NCBI RefSeq assembly: GCF_015277735.1
Contig: NZ_JADHDA010000004.1
Span: forward strand, 248,001-312,000
DNA: 64,000 bases
Direction of reading: 5' to 3'
Origin: Psychrobacter sp. NG254
GTDB lineage: Bacteria; Pseudomonadota; Gammaproteobacteria; Pseudomonadales; Moraxellaceae
Under the pieces are notes generated by a model that did not search any database, had not been told where the DNA came from, and was given only the letters and a program-made list of their open reading frames with translations. The position numbers and the translations under genes are program-made. Position 1 is the stretch's first letter. Every line of letters begins with the position of its first letter. Positions 55,680 through 64,000 of this stretch are shown piece after piece.

Positions 55680-56171
55680 ATGCCAACATATAAATCGCTG
55701 ACATTGATACTAACCATAGCACTGATGACTGTCGGTACTGCTACAGCGGATGTGACAAAATCAGATCAGAAGCAATCTGCGATGGAAACTATGAAAATTG
55801 CGACCATTTCAAAAATGTATCAACAAGACATAGATGAGCAAGGCATGAGTAATCCTGCGGTGCTACAGCAGTACGCCAATACTGAATTACAAGCAGCGAT
55901 GACGCTTGAGCAAGCGTATTTTGATAAAAACCAAATGTCATGCAATGTTGATTATGATGTGCTGTGGGATTCTCAAGATCCTGACTATACACAAGACAAA
56001 AAGCTTTCGATGACTGAGCAAGGTTTGGTTCAGGTCAGCTTGGCGCAAGGTAGCGATATTTATTATGAGTTATCATGTGATGACAATGATAAAGATTGCC
56101 AAATCGCAGACGTAATCTTAGATGACGATGGTAAAACGTTGCGTAAGCATTTGCTTGAGGCTTGTCGTTAG
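55680..56171 (+). CDS. Small secreted protein of unknown function
   Basis: A 163-aa protein with a Sec signal peptide (YKSLTLILTIALMTVGTATAD, cleavage near residue 23). The mature part is acidic (DYDVLWDSQDPDYTQDKK) and has four cysteines (CNVDYD, LSCDDNDKDCQIAD, EACR), which would form two disulfides in the periplasm. Family not recognised. Confidence 0.72.
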   Translation: MPTYKSLTLILTIALMTVGTATADVTKSDQKQSAMETMKIATISKMYQQDIDEQGMSNPAVLQQYANTELQAAMTLEQAYFDKNQMSCNVDYDVLWDSQDPDYTQDKKLSMTEQGLVQVSLAQGSDIYYELSCDDNDKDCQIADVILDDDGKTLRKHLLEACR

Positions 56172-56897
56172 TAGAAAGCTAAAATCGATACTTAACTTAG
56201 CAAAGTGTGTAAATAACATGCGGTAAATTATTATGTACTAACCTTCTAGAACCATTGGCTTGTTTTCGCATAATGTATATTATGTTAAATGAAGTCTATA
56301 TAGAAGAACAGTCATGACAAACATAAAACACTTATCTAATGATAATATTATTTTCTTCCATAACTTTTATTAAAGTCTTGTATAGAAATTTACTTGAAGC
56401 TCATATGCGTGGAATATAATTAAATTGTACCAAAGCTATTTTATGCCACGTTCTTTAACGCTTCTAGACTGTGTTGGCTAATATTACACTTTTGCTAACT
56501 CAGATATGCGTGTAGACGATCTTTTGTTTTTTTCTCTCACTATGTATTGCTTTAACTAGTAGCTCACATTTGTTACGGTATATGCGCTGTGCGCTCATAC
56601 CACAACTTTCCCACTCGTAGTAGCTTGATAGCTTCACGTCTAATATATGACATATTCGAGTAATACTAAGAAAGCGCCTGTTATCTTTGATAAAGGCGTG
56701 CTTCGCGATCTGCTCTTTTTAGAGTTGAATTAACCCTTCTAAGTTGCATATCACTCAGAAGGATTATTTTATGAAGACCTACTATAGCTTCGCTCTGACT
56801 CAAGAGGATGTCTTATTAAGACGATTGTCATTCCCGAAGCTAAAATCACAGTATAACTTTTGATGTTTCTCACTATTAGTAGATATCAAATGGGTAT
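56172..56897. other. Gene-poor AT-rich region
   Basis: 726 bp without a supported gene. A short frame at 56771-56863 (MKTYYSFALTQEDVLLRRL..., 30 aa) has a weak GGATTATTTT ribosome-binding-like lead but no known relation; it may be a remnant. TTATATATTA-like stretches abound. It may mark the edge of the adjoining cupin/SDR patch. Confidence 0.4.
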
Positions 56898-57407
56898 TTA
56901 GACTGTAGGATTATTCGTAGCTTTATCACTAAAATCATTATTAGCATTTGGCTTAATATAACGGGGCATTTTTTGTCCAGTTTCTTTAGCAACAGTATGT
57001 AGCATTTGTTCAATCCAACCAGCATCCATAATAAACATAAGCGAGCCATCTTCATTGAAGTTTACATTAGCACCTTCAACCATGATGAACCCCTCTGCAC
57101 CTTCATCACTTCTGAGTGTATGTGTTGACCCTGCTGGTTCAAATAAATAGCTCCCAGCTGTTTGCACATCATCTGGATACTCCAAATACATCCAAGATCC
57201 TGCTGTGGTATAAAAATGTACTATCCCCGTATGAAAATGCTCTGGCAGTTGAGTATTGGGTTCAAAACGGGCGTAAATAACCCATACCCCTGTTTCAGAG
57301 TTCAAATAAAAGGGCGTGATATGAACGCCTGGCAAGGCATTTTTTATCTCGCCTTCCTTTTTCATATTTAGCGTCAATAGATAGTCTTGATGGGTGCCGA
57401 TAGACAT
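56898..57407 (-). CDS. Cupin dioxygenase-like protein (DAD type)
   Basis: A 169-aa cupin. The block PEHFHTGIVHFYTTAGSWMYLEYPDD carries the metal-binding histidines of the first cupin motif, and PAGSTHTL belongs to the second. The pattern resembles 2,4'-dihydroxyacetophenone dioxygenase-like proteins; the true substrate is unknown. It precedes an oppositely oriented SDR gene and a MalT-like regulator, so it may belong to a small catabolic route for an aromatic or ketone compound. Confidence 0.75.
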   Translation of the reverse strand: MSIGTHQDYLLTLNMKKEGEIKNALPGVHITPFYLNSETGVWVIYARFEPNTQLPEHFHTGIVHFYTTAGSWMYLEYPDDVQTAGSYLFEPAGSTHTLRSDEGAEGFIMVEGANVNFNEDGSLMFIMDAGWIEQMLHTVAKETGQKMPRYIKPNANNDFSDKATNNPTV

Positions 57408-57785
57408 AATGCAATTCCTTTTGCGATATACGATTAATAGTCGGAGTCAGCATCAGTTTCCTTCAGATGCTGCTAGTTGTGAGCAAGTTAAGCCGTGACT
57501 GCACCTAACTCTTGCAGATACTCTATTAGTATATTCGCCTAAAACTTACTGCCAACCACTCAAAAGAATGGTTTTTTATAAACACAATACTGAGTACAAC
57601 CATCCTTTTATTATCGATATTTATGCTAATTTTAATCAATATGACTAGGGCATGTCTGATAGTAGACTCTGACAGAGATATTTAATAACTGTTTAACCTG
57701 CTTCATGGTCATATATCAGCAAAATAAGTTTATTAGTTTATCTAGCTACTTAAGTTATAGGTGTTTAATAAAAGGAGTATTTCGT
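57408..57785. promoter_or_regulatory. Divergent gap between cupin and SDR genes
   Basis: 378 bp without a gene. A small hairpin near 57556-57576 (AACCA / TGGTTTTTT) looks like a weak plus-strand terminator. AAAAGGAG at 57770-57777 is the SDR ribosome binding site. Control sites of the MalT-like regulator could be here but are not identifiable by eye. Confidence 0.4.
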
Positions 57786-58529
57786 ATGGATACGAAAGCA
57801 TCAGATATATTTTCAAAAGATTTATTTGCTCATAAAGTTGTCGTTGTGACCGGAGCAACCTCAGGAATTGGACAAGCCGTTGCCATTGCCTTTGCACAAA
57901 AAGGCGCTAAAGTTTGGGCATTAGGATTAAATAGTAAGGAGGCACAGTATCCACAGCAATTGGATATTGAGTCAGTGGAATTAGATGTCACTGATGAAAA
58001 TAAAGTCGCTAATTTTTTCAAAAATTTAAATCAGCTTGATGTGCTTTTTAATGGCGCGGGTATTGGCTCAACAACAGAACACGAATTACCTATGTTTAAA
58101 AAGGTTGTTGATATTAATTTAACGGCAGTTTTTCATATCAGTGAATGCGCGGCACCACTATTGGCAAAATCATCTAGTGGTTCTATTATTAACGTCTCAT
58201 CTATGTATTCTATATTTGGATCACAACTCACGCCTGCTTACGCATCATCCAAGGGCGCAATCGATCAATTGACTAAATCTCATGCTATCTACCTTGCAAA
58301 AGATAACATTCGCGTGAATGCTGTAGCACCCGGCTGGATTGACACCCCTATGATTCAACAGTTAAAAGTATTAGACGGTTTTACCGATGGTATTATGGCA
58401 AGAACGCCTCTGGCAAGGTTTGGTAACCCAATAGAAGTGGCTAACGTGGTTTTATTTTTAGCTTCTGATGCAGCCAGTTGGATTACTGGCACCATCGTCA
58501 ACGTCGATGGCGGCTATTCTATTGTTTAA
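57786..58529 (+). CDS. Short-chain dehydrogenase/reductase
   Basis: A 247-aa classical SDR. NAD(P) motif TGATSGIG (22-29), NGAG (usually NNAG), catalytic Ser in INVSSMYS, Tyr/Lys in YASSK, and the C-terminal GTIVNVDGG. The ATG at 57786 follows AAGGAG; the upstream in-frame extension lacks similarity. Substrate unknown. The gene converges with the MalT-like regulator and shares a terminator with it. Confidence 0.88.
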   Translation: MDTKASDIFSKDLFAHKVVVVTGATSGIGQAVAIAFAQKGAKVWALGLNSKEAQYPQQLDIESVELDVTDENKVANFFKNLNQLDVLFNGAGIGSTTEHELPMFKKVVDINLTAVFHISECAAPLLAKSSSGSIINVSSMYSIFGSQLTPAYASSKGAIDQLTKSHAIYLAKDNIRVNAVAPGWIDTPMIQQLKVLDGFTDGIMARTPLARFGNPIEVANVVLFLASDAASWITGTIVNVDGGYSIV

Positions 58530-58543
58530 TATGTGAATGCTCT

Positions 58544-58581
58544 AAAAATAGGTCATGACCTGTTACGACTTGGCCTATTTT
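58544..58581. terminator. Shared terminator of SDR and MalT-like genes
   Basis: AAAATAGG (58545-58552) and CCTATTTT (58574-58581) flank a loop; the far arm overlaps the stop region of the convergent regulator gene. Confidence 0.65.
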
Positions 58582-61448
58582 AAAATATACTGTTGATGTG
58601 CTTGCGCAACGGCTTGTGTTCGGGAGCGGACTTGTAATTTATGATAAATATTACGTAAATGCCATTTTACGGTGTGAATAGACAAAAAAATCTTATCGGC
58701 TATCTGTCCATCACTCAAACCACTTTCAACCAATAATAATATTTCAATTTCGCGCTCTGATAAAACTATCCTACTATTAGGATCACTCTGATTATCACTA
58801 GATAGCTGCATAGCGCTTTCTATTTGAGATTGCTTATCTTTCAATGAAAAACTGCCTTCTTCATAAAAATCACGACCCCCTATTTCTAATATAGATACTA
58901 TATATTTTTGGATATCAGACGATACGGCAACCTCATTTCCCTGATACTGATAAAGCTTATTCAACAGCACTAAAATTAGCGGATGCTCATCGAGTATGAT
59001 TCGATGTGTTTGTGTTGATTTAAATTGTTCCAGCGCATCTAATAAGCCCTTATAAGACAGTATAGGTTGATCCAACACGTGATAGGCCATTGCCAACAAT
59101 AACCTTATGCGAGCATTACGTATCACAAAGGGTAGATCAGCTTTTAGAAGTTGATTCAGCTCCACCACTACTTCCGCTACTTGCTGACTATTACCCGAAA
59201 ATATCGCCTTACGATATGGTAACAGATCCAGTCCAGTCAATAATTCAGTCAACGTCAAACCACTAAGCTCACCCTCCTCTCTTTTTGATCGCTTTTTTAT
59301 TTGATAATCAAGCCGATCGTTCTTATCGTCGTATTTTCCTGTCACCATTACTGGCATTATTTTTTTCAAATCTTGCTCGTCAACCCATCGTTGTATATCA
59401 CTGGTTAGCCGAGGGAGCAACCATTCATCCGCTTTGCTATTGGCTTTTGAGAGATCTTGATCACTAATCTCCATCCCTGCTAAACATGCCAGCTTCAATT
59501 CTGTCAAAAAACCCAACGTAATCATATCTGTGATGACCATGTTTTCACCTTGGTCGAAATCTCTAAGTGCTTGTCTGGCATCTTCAATACGATTGCACTC
59601 ATAATAAAAGCTCGCTTTTAAACTGCTTGCCACACTCAGCATCATATCGCGATTACTATCATTGGTCCCTAATTGAGCATAATCTGGACTGATACCAATG
59701 CGCTGAAATTTCTTAGTGGCTGATGGTATATCGCCTAATAGCCTGTCACAAGTTGCATCAATACTATCTATATAAGTTAAGCCGTACGGATTATCATCCT
59801 TGATATAAAGAGTTCTTGATTGAAAAATTAGCGAATGAGCATGTCTGATGTTGCCATTATTAAGTTGATATAAAGCACAGATGGCCAATAACGGTGCTCT
59901 AAAAAAATACGCCTCTAGCGACAGTTGTTGAAGACCTATTTGCGCCAACTGATAAGATTTGGGTAAGTCATCAGCAATAAAAGCAGTCATTGCTGACAGT
60001 CCTAACTGCTTATCTTTATGGCTAATAAAAGTTTGGTTGTCATTATCTAACAAATAAAGCTCTTCTTGCTCAAGCACTTTTATATAACGGGCTGCTTTAT
60101 AATGTTGACGAGATAGAATCAAACCCCAAATTAAATCATATAGCAAAGCTGGATGTTGACACAGCTGACTATCAGTTAAAGACTCAGTCAGCTCTAACAA
60201 ACTATAAAGCCGCCCCTCTAGTATCAAATCATGACTGACTGCTGTTAAAGCTGACAAAATCAGTGTGTTATCACCGATTAACTGTGCATGGTAGATCACC
60301 TCCAAAAACATACTATTCGTTTGATACCATTCTGCTGCTTTAGAATGAGTGACAAAATACTTTTCTGGTGCTTGATTTTGTAGCCTTGTTTGCAGAAACT
60401 GTCTCATCAATTGGTGTATGCGAAACCACTGATACTGATCATCTATCGCTTGAATAAAAAGTCCTTGTTGACTTAAATTTTTCAGCAAGACCTGCGCATC
60501 AGTTGCACCAGTTAATGCGTGACACAAGCTGGCATTTATTTTTCTCAATACGCTAATATTTAACAAAAGATTTTGGACATGCGCATCACATTGTAAAAAT
60601 ATCTGCTCCGCTAAGAAATCAGCTATTTGCCGCTGTGCGCCACTCATTTGATGTACGAGTTGGTATAAATCTTTTTCATTCGTACAGCATAAATTAATGA
60701 GCTGTATACCTGTTAGCCAACCCTCCGTTTTATCAATAAGCATTGATACCAACTCGTTATCAATCAAAGTTAAGGGGCTAGCAGCATCTACTGTCATCTC
60801 TGATAATGACTGATTGGCTGCCATGTAAGGTGTAAGCGTGGTATTTTGTATCAAATTACTGTGTAGGTACTGCTGTAGTATATGCGCATCAAGTGCCGAC
60901 AAACGCAACTCATGTGCTCTAATAATGTGGACCAATCCTTGTAGTTCACCTTTTGCAAGTGGCCAGTTTGGAAGCGCACGTGAAGCAATAACTAAATGGT
61001 AATTACTGGGTAAAAATAGGTATAGCCACCAGATAATATTCAAGCTATCAGGATTGGATAATGCCTCTAGCTCATCAATAAATAATGTATGGGAAGTTGT
61101 CGTATTAAGCTGAGACAGTAAATGATGAATATGACTCTTTGTTATTCTGTCTTCTACTAATAATTGTGCATCAGATTTCTGAGTCAATATTGTCCACAGA
61201 TATTGGTACAGACGTATAGGGTCGTTGTCATCATTATCTAGAGTTAGCCAACCAACCGTGAGATGACGTATCTCTAGCTGTTCGCTCTGCTGTAACATAA
61301 CAGTAGTTTTGCCATACCCTGCAGCGGCTTGTATCAAAACCAACCGATGAGTATTATCTCCAAATAACTGATGCAGTAGTTTGGGGCGCTCAAGCAGCCT
61401 GACTTGTTGCAATTGTGGTCGTTCGATCTTTGTTTTTAAAATCAGCAT
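58575..61448 (-). CDS. MalT-like LuxR-family ATP-dependent regulator
   Basis: A 957-aa STAND-type activator. Walker A AAAGYGKTT (41-49), then an NB-ARC-like module, a TPR-like helical sensor region (about 380-860) and a C-terminal LuxR helix-turn-helix (LSEREIEILLLVESGLSDGQIADKIFLSIHTVKWHLRNIYHKLQV). Such proteins (MalT, AlkS, AcoK) bind an inducer and ATP, oligomerise and activate nearby catabolic genes. The likely targets are the SDR, cupin and hydrolase genes around it. The start at 61448 fits the conserved LILKTKIERPQL N-terminus. Confidence 0.88.
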   Translation of the reverse strand: MLILKTKIERPQLQQVRLLERPKLLHQLFGDNTHRLVLIQAAAGYGKTTVMLQQSEQLEIRHLTVGWLTLDNDDNDPIRLYQYLWTILTQKSDAQLLVEDRITKSHIHHLLSQLNTTTSHTLFIDELEALSNPDSLNIIWWLYLFLPSNYHLVIASRALPNWPLAKGELQGLVHIIRAHELRLSALDAHILQQYLHSNLIQNTTLTPYMAANQSLSEMTVDAASPLTLIDNELVSMLIDKTEGWLTGIQLINLCCTNEKDLYQLVHQMSGAQRQIADFLAEQIFLQCDAHVQNLLLNISVLRKINASLCHALTGATDAQVLLKNLSQQGLFIQAIDDQYQWFRIHQLMRQFLQTRLQNQAPEKYFVTHSKAAEWYQTNSMFLEVIYHAQLIGDNTLILSALTAVSHDLILEGRLYSLLELTESLTDSQLCQHPALLYDLIWGLILSRQHYKAARYIKVLEQEELYLLDNDNQTFISHKDKQLGLSAMTAFIADDLPKSYQLAQIGLQQLSLEAYFFRAPLLAICALYQLNNGNIRHAHSLIFQSRTLYIKDDNPYGLTYIDSIDATCDRLLGDIPSATKKFQRIGISPDYAQLGTNDSNRDMMLSVASSLKASFYYECNRIEDARQALRDFDQGENMVITDMITLGFLTELKLACLAGMEISDQDLSKANSKADEWLLPRLTSDIQRWVDEQDLKKIMPVMVTGKYDDKNDRLDYQIKKRSKREEGELSGLTLTELLTGLDLLPYRKAIFSGNSQQVAEVVVELNQLLKADLPFVIRNARIRLLLAMAYHVLDQPILSYKGLLDALEQFKSTQTHRIILDEHPLILVLLNKLYQYQGNEVAVSSDIQKYIVSILEIGGRDFYEEGSFSLKDKQSQIESAMQLSSDNQSDPNSRIVLSEREIEILLLVESGLSDGQIADKIFLSIHTVKWHLRNIYHKLQVRSRTQAVAQAHQQYILK

Positions 61449-61880
61449 CCTTGCCTCATTTTTTTAATAATTGGTTGCCAAATAGCGAGTAGCTCTAATG
61501 ACTATGCACCACAATAGCAAGAAATACATTAACCTTAGGCTATAACATGTATCACGTATTATGCATCATGCCATCTAGCTATTATGACTCGTTGAATCGT
61601 AACATTAGTGAGTAAAAAACACACTGTAATCAAAGTGAATGAGTGGTAAATCAGCTTATATTGAAATCAAACAGCACTATAATGTTAAGCATCTGCACGC
61701 ATATCTGAGAGCTAAAAATTATCGTATTAATAAACTATCTAGCAACCGATACGCTCACAATTCATCGCTTTCAATACCTCAGAAATTCTGATAAAAGTAT
61801 TAAGGGATTAAGGTGAATATCACGCTCTGTTTATTATAAGAGTTATAAAGATCAATAGTGTTTACACAAGGAAAAAGATC
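61449..61880. promoter_or_regulatory. Upstream region of regulator and alpha/beta hydrolase
   Basis: 432 bp AT-rich without a gene. AAGGAAAAAG at 61868-61877 precedes the hydrolase ATG. Divergent promoters for the regulator and hydrolase are expected here. Confidence 0.4.
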
Positions 61881-62681
61881 ATGCCAGATATTAACGTGAA
61901 TGGAACTACCCTATTTTATAACGATGAAGGTCCTAAAGACGCTCCGGTGTTGGTACTAAGTCACTCGCTGTTTTTTGATCATAAAATGTTCACGCATCAA
62001 ATAGAACATCTATCTAAAACCATTCGAGTAGTGAGCTATGATGATCGGGATCAAGGGCAAAGTGCCCGTTCAGAATTGAAAAGCGTCGATATGGATACTC
62101 ATACCAACGATGCTATAGCATTAATTGAGGAACTCGATCTAGGACCTTGCTTTTTTGCTGGCAATTCTATGGGCGGGTTCATTGCGCTACGTTTAGCCGT
62201 TCGCCGTCCAGACTTGCTAAAGGGTTGTATTGTACTTGGGTCTAGCGGAGAGCTTGAATACAAACTGGCCGATTTTTTGCCTTTGGTTGAAGGCTTAGGT
62301 GCACAAGGTACTGAGCCATTTATCGATACGCTTATGTATATCATGTTTGGCGACGACTATTTAGCAGATGCCACTCGAGCAAGTGAGCGTGAGTACTGGC
62401 GTGATCATATGTTAAAACTAGGACCGGACATCGCGCGCAGTGCTAATGGCGTTATTCATCGCACTGGCATATTAGATGAGCTTAAAGGGTGCAAAGTACC
62501 TACGCTAGTATTGGCAGGCGAACAGGATCATGCCTATGAAGTACCTCTGTCAGAAAATATTACTAAAACAGTAGCGAATGGCCAGATGTTCATAATTCCA
62601 AAAGCAGGACACTCGGTAGCGCTTGAACAACCAGAAATCGTTAATAGATATATTGCAGATTTTATTTCAGCACATTCATAA
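61881..62681 (+). CDS. Alpha/beta hydrolase, enol-lactonase-like
   Basis: A 266-aa alpha/beta hydrolase. Nucleophile elbow GNSMGG with Ser96, acid Asp in GEQDHAY and His in KAGHSVALE. The N-terminus (INVNGTTLFYNDEG, VLSHSLFFDHKMF) resembles 3-oxoadipate enol-lactonases and related esterases; the usual DRGHG reads DDRDQGQS. Substrate unknown. It diverges from the MalT-like regulator. Confidence 0.85.
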   Translation: MPDINVNGTTLFYNDEGPKDAPVLVLSHSLFFDHKMFTHQIEHLSKTIRVVSYDDRDQGQSARSELKSVDMDTHTNDAIALIEELDLGPCFFAGNSMGGFIALRLAVRRPDLLKGCIVLGSSGELEYKLADFLPLVEGLGAQGTEPFIDTLMYIMFGDDYLADATRASEREYWRDHMLKLGPDIARSANGVIHRTGILDELKGCKVPTLVLAGEQDHAYEVPLSENITKTVANGQMFIIPKAGHSVALEQPEIVNRYIADFISAHS

Positions 62682-62992
62682 TGCGGACTTCATAGCAAAT
62701 AGCTTAAGATTTTAATAGCTTAAGATTTTAGTGTTTTACTCACTTAATGGAATTTAATAAAGCATGTTTATTCATGTCATTAGTGAATTTGTCTATGTGC
62801 TTGACACTTCCAACTTTGAAATAGAAATCGTCTGTCGTTATCCGCAGTATTATGCTGTAACTAAGCTATACATTGACATTAATCAACTTAATAACGTCGA
62901 AAACTTTAGCTTTTCCATTCAATAATGGCTATATTTTATCGCCTTAACGCCTATATTTTAAAGCGTTAAGGTAACTATTTAAAGTTAAGAAG
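62682..62992. repeat. Intergenic region with tandem repeat and hairpin
   Basis: A 16-nt unit (TAGCTTAAGATTTTAA) occurs twice in tandem at 62700-62731, with one difference. A perfect 9-bp hairpin (CCTTAACGC / GCGTTAAGG, 62942-62971) lies just downstream of the amidase remnant. No gene. Confidence 0.6.
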
Positions 62993-63187
62993 TTATAAAT
63001 ATTCAGGCTTACGACGTACATTATTAACCTGTTCGAATGCATAACCCAGTCGGAATAAATCTGGCTCGTGATATGGCAAAACAATCAGTTCCATACCCAC
63101 AGGTAAACCATTTTCACTGAATCCGGCAGGGAGACAACTTGAAGGCATCCAAGTCTGTGAAGCGATTAGAGTACTTGATGCTTGCCG
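62993..63187 (-). pseudogene. C-terminal remnant of an amidase
   Basis: On the minus strand about 63 codons ending at TAA 62993 read GFSENGLPVGMELIVLPYHE and ALRLGYAFEQ-like LFRLGYAFEQVNNVRRKPEY, the C-terminal end of amidase-signature enzymes (GatA-like). A TGA stop in frame at 63188-63190 and no start or catalytic Ser-Lys region upstream show it is truncated. It marks a past deletion or rearrangement. Confidence 0.75.
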
Positions 63188-63336
63188 TCACGGACATCTT
63201 GTTTTGACGGCTTCAGCTTTGAAAGCTGTACTATAGGTTCTTATTTTCTTAGTCATGATAAAATCCTCATTGAGTCGTCAGTTTACCAAGTTTGGTTCTA
63301 TAGTTTTTTCAGCATAGCTCAGCTGTTGTTTGGTAT

Positions 63337-63375
63337 TCCTACGCGAGTTAAAGCAACACGCGTAGGAGTTTTTTT
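63337..63375 (+). terminator. Hairpin with plus-strand T-run
   Basis: Arms TCCTACGCG (63337-63345) and CGCGTAGGA (63359-63367) and then TTTTTTT. It lies just past the sorbosone-dehydrogenase-like stop but its T-run faces the other way, so its role is unclear. Confidence 0.5.
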
Positions 63376-63384
63376 ACGTGCCGA

Positions 63385-64000
63385 TTATCGAGTTGGAGTC
63401 ACTCGCCAGATGGTATTAGACAGGTCATCTGCAACGATGAGTGCTCCTTTTGGATCCACTGTCACGCCTACCGGTCGACCAAAGGTCTTACCATTTTCAC
63501 CTTGGAATCCAGTGACAAAATTAACTGGGTCTCCGGCTGGCTTACCGTTGCTAAATGGGACGAACACTACATCATAACCCGCTGGGTCTGAACGGTTCCA
63601 GCTACCATGCTCACCAATGAATGCGCCTTCGCTGAACTTGCCGCCCATGGTTGTCGTTGAGAACGCTATGCCCAAAGGAGCTTTGTGCGACCCAAGGCTG
63701 TAGTCTGGAGCAATCGCGGCGGCTACCATATCAGGTTGCTCTGGCTTGACCCGCGGATCGACATTTTGTCCCCAATAGCTGTAGGGCCAACCATAAAACT
63801 TACCTTCTTGAACTGAGGTCAAGTAATCGGGTACCAGTCGTGGACCGAGCTCATCACGTTCGTTGATCACGGCCCATAACTGGTTAGTGCCAGGCAGGAT
63901 AGCTAACGCCGTTGGATTACGCAGACCGGTCGCATAAGGTCGGTGAGCACCGCTTTTGGCATCTATCTCCCAAACTCTGGCGCGATCCGCCTCTACATCC
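63385..64000 (-). CDS. Sorbosone dehydrogenase-like (PQQ sugar dehydrogenase fold) protein, partial
   Basis: The minus-strand frame is open from the right window edge to TAG at 63385, about 204 residues of the C-terminal part. Blocks such as GLRNPTALAILPGTNQLWAVINERDELG, GKFYGWPYSYWGQNVDPR, GAFIGEHGSWNRSDPAGYDVVFVPF and GRPVGVTVDPKGALIVADDLSNTIWRV are typical of the L-sorbosone/glucose dehydrogenase beta-propeller family, often periplasmic and PQQ-dependent. The N-terminus and any signal peptide lie outside the window. Confidence 0.87.
   Translation of the reverse strand, partial: DVEADRARVWEIDAKSGAHRPYATGLRNPTALAILPGTNQLWAVINERDELGPRLVPDYLTSVQEGKFYGWPYSYWGQNVDPRVKPEQPDMVAAAIAPDYSLGSHKAPLGIAFSTTTMGGKFSEGAFIGEHGSWNRSDPAGYDVVFVPFSNGKPAGDPVNFVTGFQGENGKTFGRPVGVTVDPKGALIVADDLSNTIWRVTPTR

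Noticed and set aside
62700..62731. CRISPR-like or integron-like repeats
   Set aside because: Only two adjacent copies without spacers and no cas or integrase genes; a simple tandem duplication.

Overview
The window looks like a chromosome segment of a Moraxellaceae gammaproteobacterium, most probably Psychrobacter. This is inferred from moderate GC content, the gene set (DUF934-linked sulfite reductase, single-chain ATP sulfurylase, paired bacterioferritins, lipoprotein-type sulfate-binding proteins) and general protein resemblance; no search was run. I saw no rRNA or tRNA gene, CRISPR array, insertion sequence or integrase.

Layout. (1) 1-11.7 kb: sulfur assimilation. On the minus strand cysI, a DUF934 gene and cysH, then the start of a cysG-like siroheme gene cut by the window edge; on the plus strand ATP sulfurylase (sat) and a complete sulfate ABC importer (two tandem lipoprotein binding proteins, cysT, cysW, short cysA). 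(2) 11.8-14.1 kb: an ArsR-type regulator and an iron module (bfd behind a Fur-box promoter, and two bacterioferritin subunits with complementary active sites). (3) 14.2-26.4 kb: ordinary genes (MFS exporter, YghU-type GST, DUF1176 protein, DEAD-box helicase, DUF819 protein, secreted acetamidase/formamidase, UvrA2-like ATPase). (4) 26.5-41.9 kb: a large retron-type locus. Four minus-strand genes form one operon: a BRCT-containing helical-repeat protein (1132 aa), a giant WD40/HEAT protein (2581 aa), a SWIM zinc-finger protein (750 aa) and a retron reverse transcriptase (466 aa). Divergently, just upstream of the first gene, the plus strand carries a sequence that folds as a complete retron msr-msd RNA (a1/a2 stem, branching-G motif, two msr hairpins, long msd hairpin) followed by a terminator. 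The RNA is thus about 14 kb from its RT and on the opposite strand. This is the most interesting find. (5) 41.9-46.1 kb: the Anbu proteasome-like operon (Anbu, transglutaminase, fused ATP-grasp/alpha-E protein). (6) 46.3-54.6 kb: GDSL lipoprotein, a TetR-controlled flavoprotein/DUF2855 pair with a 13-bp-arm palindromic operator, an M28 peptidase autotransporter, MtfA-type peptidase, and a RhuM/Fic gene broken by two in-frame TAA codons. (7) 54.7-64 kb: small lipoprotein and secreted proteins, then a probable catabolic patch (cupin, SDR, MalT-like regulator, alpha/beta hydrolase), an amidase remnant, and a partial sorbosone-dehydrogenase-like gene at the right edge.

How they work together. Sulfate enters through Sbp/CysTWA, is activated by Sat, and is reduced by CysH and CysI, whose siroheme needs CysG. 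Bfd and the bacterioferritins store and release iron. The retron locus is presumably a phage-defence or toxin/antitoxin-like unit in which an RT-msDNA complex works with the SWIM, HEAT and BRCT proteins; that role is inference.
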